12,041 nt of DNA from assembly GCA_003024985.2 (NCBI GenBank), contig PXIH01S0012028.1. The stretch is one strand, 5' to 3'. This DNA is from Euperipatoides rowelli. Its lineage: Eukaryota > Onychophora > Udeonychophora > Euonychophora > Peripatopsidae. Below, piece by piece: positions 7,468-12,041 of this stretch (the stretch's first letter is position 1; the number at the start of each line of letters is the position of its first letter). The position numbers were made by a program, and so were the translations under genes. A model generated the notes under the pieces. It was given only the letters and a program-made list of their open reading frames with translations, had not been told where the DNA came from and did not search any database.

Positions 7468-8065
7468 CCAATCAATATAATTAGTCTAGGCCTCTAACAC
7501 ATTTCAAAGGCTTGAGATAATTTATGTTATTATTTAATCCATTTCTCACATTCCGTGTGTTATGCATGAATTTCCATAATAAATATATTACGATCTGTGC
7601 ATTGATAAATTAATGAATGCTAAGCAGACATGATCTTTCCTTTCACTCATACAAGTCAACATCTTTTCACATTGCTTAAAAGATATTAATGCAACGTCAT
7701 CGTTATCAATCCCTTTATTATCTTTCTAAGATATTTATCACATAAGGAGAATTTCTTTATTGCAACGATAAATTGAGAAGAACTGCTATATATCAATCCA
7801 TTAATAAATTAACTGTTAAGAAAACCACAACAATTTTCACTTATTCAACATCTTTTTTAAAGCGTTTCTCAATATTAGAGTTTGACAATTTCAACTTTTA
7901 AGTGAATGTGATGCTGTTATGAAGCAAGTGGCTTTCAGTCACAGGAAATTATGATTTCCCCCCCCCCCCCATCCCAGACTTGAATCTTTAGCAAAAGAGT
8001 TAATTAACAAAAAATGTGAACTAATGATGGGTTATATATTGTATCTTTTTAGTGAGCTTTCTGAA
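7468..8065. other. AT-rich intronic stretch with a 13-C tract, nothing recognised
   Basis: No gene or defined element is visible. At 7944-7959 GGAAAT and ATTTCC form a 6-bp stem that runs straight into 13 consecutive C (7958-7970), which may be the worn end of another G/C-tract repeat. Confidence 0.45.
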
Positions 8066-8296
8066 ATGAGTCGTTAAGAATGAGTTGTTGATAATCAGGT
8101 AGCTCATTGTGTATGAGCTATAAACTTTTGTAACTTTCAGTTTGTGTTTCAAAATTTATAGCTATTAGTATTGTAAAAAAAAATTTTGTCATTGATTTAT
8201 ATGAATATTTTGATAATTATGGTGTCAAACAATCAGTTCTTTTCTCATGAGTGGAGTGTGAGCCATTCTACATCATGAGTCATTCAAAATGAACTG
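8066..8296. repeat. Degenerate ATGAGTC-type direct repeats
   Basis: The 22-base segments at 8066-8087 and 8275-8296, each beginning ATGAGTC and ending TG, agree at 17 positions. Related words (ATGAGTGGAGTGTGAG near 8247, TGAGCTATA near 8115, AGTTCATGAATAA near 8299) lie between or beside them. This looks like the remains of an AATGA/TGAGTC-rich mobile repeat, possibly hAT-derived, but no termini or target duplication could be fixed. Confidence 0.4.
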
Positions 8297-8299
8297 CTA

Positions 8300-9115
8300 G
8301 TTCATGAATAACCGCTATGACTAATATAGATTCTATTAAATATTTTTTCTTCCTTTTTTTTTTTTTTTTTGCATTTTTTTATAATTTTATATATAAAATG
8401 TAAAGTTAATTGCAGAAAATTTTAAGAGAAAACTATTGATCTTAATTAAAACCTTTATCACTTTTGAAAAAAAAAAATGCCACAGATGTCTGCATTTTCT
8501 AAATTTTCATCTTATTTTTACTTTTTTTTTTTAAGTTTCTTTAATATGTCATTTTTTTCGTATATATGGAATAAAAAGAATCCTTTAAAAACGGATTAAA
8601 AGAAAATAATTATTGGAAACGGAAAGTTTTACTATATAAATTTATCTTGCCATTTTACAAAAACTTGAAGTACTGGTACCTCTCTAGACATCTTATTCTT
8701 TGAGCTACAGTGTTAGAAAATGAAACTTCAACTTATCGAATATTTTTACTAGTACAAAAAGATTGTCAAAATGATTATTTAAACTTGATACAATTAAACG
8801 TCAAGTTTCTTAAAAATGCTGTAAATAATAGACTTTTTGAGTTATTGCCAGGTTGTCATGAAAGGGATTTATTATTAGCTGATTCTAAAAATCATTTCCT
8901 GTATGACATCTAGGCCAAATTTTGAAACTAGCAGATACTGTATATTAAAAATCGCAGGGAATGAAACATACAATATATTATTAGAAAATCTCTTCAAACA
9001 TTTTATTTAAGTTGAAAACAATAGACTCAAACTAAAACTTATTTTTATGTATAGTACCTATATGAAAGATCATAAAAGCAACGTTTGGAAGTTTCTGCTT
9101 AAAACTAACAAATTA
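8300..9115. other. AT-rich intronic stretch, no supported gene
   Basis: It contains poly-T and poly-A runs near 8355-8370, 8466-8477 and 8522-8532. An ATG frame of 67 codons at 8710-8913 (+) is open but matches no family I recognise, has no splice or expression signals, and has ordinary AT-rich composition. It could be chance or an old transposon fragment. Confidence 0.4.
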
Positions 9116-9117
9116 TA

Positions 9118-9217
9118 AGTAACTCGGTTACTTTTTCTAGTAACTTGACCATTAACTAGTTATTTTAAAAATAATCAAACTTATAAATGAAACTAGTTAT
9201 AAAATTCAGTTAACTGT
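9118..9217. repeat. TAACT/AGTTA-rich repeat
   Basis: The words GTAACT, GGTTAC, AGTAACT, TTAACTAGTTA, AACTAGTTAT and CAGTTAACTG follow one another within 100 bases. Many are self-complementary, a style seen in MITEs of several animals. No flanking duplication was found. Confidence 0.4.
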
Positions 9218-9355
9218 AATTTATTTTTAAGCTACTTTTAATGAACAATCGAGGTTTAACTCAATTTATTCAACACACACTTAAGGTTGCAATAATTTAA
9301 CATTTTATTTTTGTATTTTATAACAACTTGCCTTTTTGTTTCCAAGTGAATAGTA

Positions 9356-9410
9356 GACAGGCCTCCCCACATCCTAATCGGGGGCCAGGGACTGTAAATC
9401 CAGGCCTGTC
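9356..9410. repeat. 55-bp inverted-repeat unit with GACAGGCCT ends
   Basis: GACAGGCCT (9356-9364) and AGGCCTGTC (9402-9410) are perfect 9-bp inverted copies around a GC-rich core. Read on the minus strand, CAGGCCTGGATTTA resembles the CAGxxxTGGATTTA style of hAT ends, so this may be one surviving end of a larger element. The following T-rich and C/G-rich stretch to about 9508 may belong to it. Confidence 0.45.
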
Positions 9411-9522
9411 CTGGTACTGCTTCCTTATATTTTTGATAAACTTTTTTGTTGTTGTTGTTTGGCTGTTGGAACAACCAACCCCCACCCCTTTTTTTGGGGG
9501 GGAGGGGATCATAGTAGATACA

Positions 9523-9567
9523 CTAGTCGTTTTTAATCTGCATTTAAATGCAGCATGCTAGTCGTTT
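9523..9567. repeat. 10-bp direct repeats around a 14-bp palindrome
   Basis: CTAGTCGTTT occurs at 9523-9532 and 9558-9567. Between them is the perfect palindrome TGCATTTAAATGCA (9539-9552). The arrangement could be a footprint of an insertion with duplicated target, or chance. Confidence 0.4.
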
Positions 9568-10088
9568 AAACAAAACATAATTTCTTATTGCAAAGCTATT
9601 GGCCCATTTCCAGGCATAGACAAAACAGATCATCATCTAGAATGCCGAGTTACAAAAGAGCCAAAATTTAAAAAATTTAAGTACATTCTAGCAGCAGCTA
9701 CCAAAATAAACAGGTGTTAACTGATTTCAGAATGTGCAACCCAAAAGCTTACAAAGCGATGCTCGGAAATTATGAATGGTTTGTTTGTTACATAATTGAT
9801 TTCTATCGTATTTATATTATTTAAATTTTATTTAGTAGTTTCAATGTTATAATGAATTGAACTCGTATAACGCATCTTTTACTTACAGTTCTCTGAACAG
9901 CAGCAGGTTTTATTATAACTTTGCTCTATATTTTTCAGAGACTATTCTAATAAAGAAACTATCTTTTTAAAAGAAAAATAACTAAAAATGCTTATTTCCT
10001 GAGGTTAGGATATTTAATTTAGTAGCGTACAAGTGCAACAGTAAAGCAAGATTTTCCATTTCAATACACTAAAAAAAAAAAGATTATT
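9568..10088. other. AT-rich intronic stretch, nothing recognised
   Basis: The only structure noted is an 8-bp inverted pair, CTAGAATG (9637-9644) and CATTCTAG (9684-9691). Open frames are short and composition is ordinary for the window. Confidence 0.45.
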
Positions 10089-10099
10089 TCACCCTTCAT

Positions 10100-10170
10100 C
10101 ATCATAGGGTTGGGGCATAGTGGGGTTTAATATGTAGTTGGAGTTAGGGTTGTGGTAAGGTTAGGACTGT
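10100..10170 (+). repeat. G-rich patch with scattered TTAGG/GGTT units
   Basis: The stretch includes AGGGTTGGGGC, GGAGTTAGGGTTGTGG and AAGGTTAGGA. Two TTAGG units recall the common arthropod telomere repeat, but they are not in tandem, so this is at most a very decayed array and more likely low-complexity sequence. Confidence 0.35.
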
Positions 10171-10436
10171 AAATAAAAAAATATCGTGACTAAAAATATG
10201 AATTGTATTGCTTGTTTCTAGACTCTCGTTAAATAACCCCAGGCCCCCTCCAAAACATTACTTATAACTATTTTTTTGGTCCTGCACTACAAAAAAAAAA
10301 AAAATAGAAATGAACCTGCATGCACATTATTAATTTTGCACATTACACATCACTACTTGATGCAGAATTACACATCCATGCTAAAATGCAATATTCGTTG
10401 TTTCTAGTGTATGGTGACACACTTGTTTTTTATGCT

Positions 10437-10444
10437 ACTAGAAT
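10437..10444 (+). repeat. Left target site duplication (ACTAGAAT)
   Basis: ACTAGAAT precedes the left terminus and agrees with ATTTGAAT after the right terminus at 6 of 8 positions, as in an aged 8-bp duplication. Confidence 0.5.
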
Positions 10445-10780
10445 CAGTGCTGGATCTAAGCATTTTTTTTAAGTTGGGGAGGGGGGAGGGGGTCGAAGTT
10501 AGCTTCTGCCACCTTCCAATTTCTTTAGAATTTTGGTGGATGTTCTCCTCAATTCTTTTAATTTATGACTTGAAAGTAGTCCTAAGATCATTTTAAGCTT
10601 GACAAATACTGTTTCGATATTAATTTTTGTCGCACGTGTTTATTTCCTTATATCAAAAACTTAACACAGTATATACTATATATTTTTTAAGTGCAAAGTT
10701 CATTTCCCCACCTTCCACCCCTATATGTGCTGTCTGGGGTGGATGCCCTTTTTGCCCCTCCCCCCTTAGATCCAGCTCTG
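10445..10780. mobile_element. 336-bp hAT-like MITE with CAGTGCTGGATCTAAG termini
   Basis: The left end CAGTGCTGGATCTAAG (10445-10460) and the right end CTTAGATCCAGCTCTG (10765-10780) are inverted copies matching at 15 of 16. CAGTGCTGGATC- is a familiar style of hAT terminus, and the 8 bases outside each end agree at 6 of 8. G-rich sequence lies inside the left end (about 10477-10492) and C-rich sequence inside the right end (about 10755-10765). There is no transposase; two chance ORFs overlap it. The well-kept termini compared with the worn duplications suggest moderate age. Confidence 0.78.
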
Positions 10781-10788
10781 ATTTGAAT
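10781..10788 (+). repeat. Right target site duplication (ATTTGAAT)
   Basis: It lies directly after the terminus ending CTCTG and matches 10437-10444 at 6 of 8 positions. Confidence 0.5.
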
Positions 10789-10921
10789 GAAATTTTGGAA
10801 GACACATTTCTTTTATTTTTTTTCACTGTCATATAACATTAGTAATATTATTTCCAACAGTCTTCTGTCTCTAGATATAGGCTAGGCATTAGAGTGTATT
10901 TAACAGAAAATTCCTACAACA

Positions 10922-10929
10922 ATCTAGAG
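10922..10929 (+). repeat. Left 8-bp target site duplication (ATCTAGAG)
   Basis: ATCTAGAG matches ATCTAGAT at 11650-11657 in 7 of 8 positions and abuts the CAGAGG terminus. Confidence 0.7.
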
Positions 10930-11649
10930 CAGAGGTTCCCAAACTTATTTGGCATACCACCCCCTTTTCAAAAAAAAAAAAACATTACTCAGCGCCCCCC
11001 TGGAAATGTACCTTCTTTAAGCGAACGAACCGAAAGATGCAGTGATGAGTTAACATTCTTTTATCTACCCTCGTCCTACAATATAGTAAAGAAAGATATT
11101 GTTGTAACTGAGATACCTTGAAGTTATAAATTTTTTTTTTTTTTTAAATAAACCATATTAACAGTCTTATTACACACAGAAAATTAAGATAATGAAGAAC
11201 AATATTAAAATATCATGAATAACATTATAAATCACCTTAATGATAAGGATGAACCTGGTGTATAAGTTTATTCCTATACAATTTTAAATAATTTATAGGC
11301 CACCTGATAGTAAAAATTTCATAAATAAATAAATGTGCTTGAAAAAAAAGGAAAAATTAAAGGGTTAGACATGTTGCCGAACTTGACCACTGATTGTTAT
11401 ATTAACTCACATTTTGTGTGTTTATTTGGAAAATAAAATAATCACTACAAATTTACCTCTACGTTAACACAACAGATGAAACATTTACAAAACGTTTTTC
11501 TAAATTTTCATATCTTCTTTCTTTATGCTTCCACCGCCACCTTAATTTTGTTCAACGCCCCCCCAATTGCACACAAGGCTACTAACGCCCCTCCATGGAG
11601 TGTTTCAACACTCCCTAGGGGGCACTTTTGTCCACTTTGGGAAACTATA
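10930..11649. mobile_element. 720-bp hAT-like non-autonomous element with CAGAGGTTCCCAAACTT terminus
   Basis: The left end CAGAGGTTCCCAAACTT is a classic hAT terminus of the 'CAGnGGTTCCCAAAC' type. The right end, reverse complemented, is TATAGTTTCCCAAAGTG, agreeing at 12 of 17; the outer CAG has decayed to TAT on that side. The 8-bp flanks ATCTAGAG and ATCTAGAT match at 7 of 8. C-rich patches with CGCCCCCC lie inside both ends (10992-11000 and 11555-11593), and the right subterminal region has an 8-bp hairpin GGAGTGTT/AACACTCC (11597-11614). The 500-base interior is AT-rich with no open transposase frame; it may be unrelated filler or a deleted remnant of the autonomous parent. Confidence 0.82.
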
Positions 11650-11657
11650 ATCTAGAT
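11650..11657 (+). repeat. Right 8-bp target site duplication (ATCTAGAT)
   Basis: It lies directly outside the right terminus and matches the left duplication in 7 of 8 positions. Confidence 0.7.
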
Positions 11658-11882
11658 GCTAGCCTTATTTTTTTAAAGCTAAATTTTTAATATTTTAACA
11701 TTACCCATAATTCTGTGATTATTTTTAAAATTATCCACTAGTTAAAGATTTCATATTTAATAATTTCATAATTCAAATATATCATTATTTATTCTTTTTT
11801 TTTTTAATAAACCCATTGAGATTAATACAGTTCTTCAGAAAGAGTCAGTCAAAGTAATAACCTCATGTAAGTGGGTTCGAGA

Positions 11883-12023
11883 TTTAAAAGAAGCTACACG
11901 TGTTTGTTTTCCAGTCCGATGTTTTAGCTAAGTATTCTAGTTTGAAAGAAGGGAGAGCGCCATCTAGTTTGAAAGAAGCTACACGTGTTTGTTTTCCAGT
12001 CCGATGTTTTAGCTAAGTATTCT
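11883..12023. repeat. Two copies of a 56-bp unit with 85-bp period
   Basis: Bases 11883-11938 recur at 11968-12023 with one mismatch (A at 11886, G at 11971). The spacer contains AGTTTGAAAGAAG (11939-11951), which recurs at 11966-11978 as the join into copy two, so a shorter 27-bp duplication is nested inside the larger one. The unit may be the start of a minisatellite cut by the window edge. The spacer also carries AGCGCCATCTAGT, close to AGTGCCATCTAGT at 1955-1967. Confidence 0.85.
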
Positions 12024-12041
12024 TTAATTATTTTATATTTT

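Larger units (their letters stand above)
1640..12041 (+). other. Presumed long intron downstream of the LG exon
   Basis: No second exon with a credible reading frame, acceptor and donor was found on the plus strand after 1639, so the remaining 10.4 kb is interpreted as one intron of the LG-domain gene, still open at the window edge. It is dominated by fragments of transposable elements on both strands and by simple repeats. A small exon could have been missed, and the intron could end anywhere beyond the window. Confidence 0.5.

Noticed and set aside
8710-8913. 67-codon plus-strand frame as a possible gene or exon
   Set aside because: No recognised family, no convincing acceptor or donor at its edges, and AT-rich codon content like the surrounding intron. 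It is kept only as a note.
9256-9561. Overlapping frames on both strands
   Set aside because: They overlap each other in a GC-rich repeat end with homopolymers; none resembles a protein.
10120-10170. Interstitial telomere repeat (TTAGG)n
   Set aside because: There are only two TTAGG units and they are not in tandem, which is too weak to claim a telomeric array.
10411-11121. Plus-strand frames of 61, 69 and 75 codons
   Set aside because: Each overlaps the terminus of one of the two hAT-like MITEs and encodes only the repeat.
11870-11885. tRNA or SINE promoter: GGGTTCGAGAT resembles an RNA polymerase III B box
   Set aside because: No A box at the right distance upstream and no tRNA-like fold was seen.
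1-12041. CRISPR array, prokaryotic operon or defence system
   Set aside because: The sequence has spliced coding structure and eukaryotic repeats; there are no regularly spaced repeats with unique spacers and no clusters of long ORFs.

Overview
This is an AT-rich, intron-dominated window from an invertebrate animal nuclear genome, probably an arthropod. Three things support that: one spliced coding exon with standard GT-AG boundaries, long non-coding stretches full of homopolymers and a TTA microsatellite, and decayed LINE, Tc1/mariner-like, piggyBac-like and hAT-like repeats of kinds common in arthropods. The species cannot be named from the sequence. Nothing prokaryotic is present. Single N characters at 1246, 3453 and 5237 indicate draft-quality sequence.

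The only host coding sequence I can support is a 145-bp exon at 1495-1639 (+). It encodes part of a laminin-G (LG) domain of the type found in agrin, perlecan and pikachurin, which are extracellular matrix proteins. The upstream 1.5 kb is the end of the preceding intron. The 10.4 kb downstream shows no second convincing exon and is best read as one large intron running off the window.

That intron is a graveyard of transposable elements. In order it holds: a possible piggyBac-like end with TTAACCC terminus (to 2131); a decayed non-LTR retrotransposon reverse transcriptase on the minus strand (about 2335-3406) whose catalytic YADD box has lost residues; a 243-bp hAT-like MITE with perfect 8-bp target duplications (3415-3657); a 110-bp terminal-inverted-repeat element with a 20-G core tract (4524-4633); a TTA microsatellite; an exact 95-bp duplication around a single N (5142-5332), probably an assembly artefact; a broken Tc1/mariner-type transposase (about 6255-6680, minus) with a possible element end near 6873; a 381-bp palindromic MITE between TTAA sites (7083-7463); two further hAT-like MITEs with 8-bp duplications (10445-10780 and 10930-11649); and an 85-bp-period direct repeat at the right edge.

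No intact transposase, CRISPR array, tRNA, rRNA or gene cluster is visible. I see no evidence for a novel multi-gene system. The points worth following are the MITE families, the long hairpin inside a probable transcript, and the frequent G or C homopolymer tracts inside or beside the repeats.
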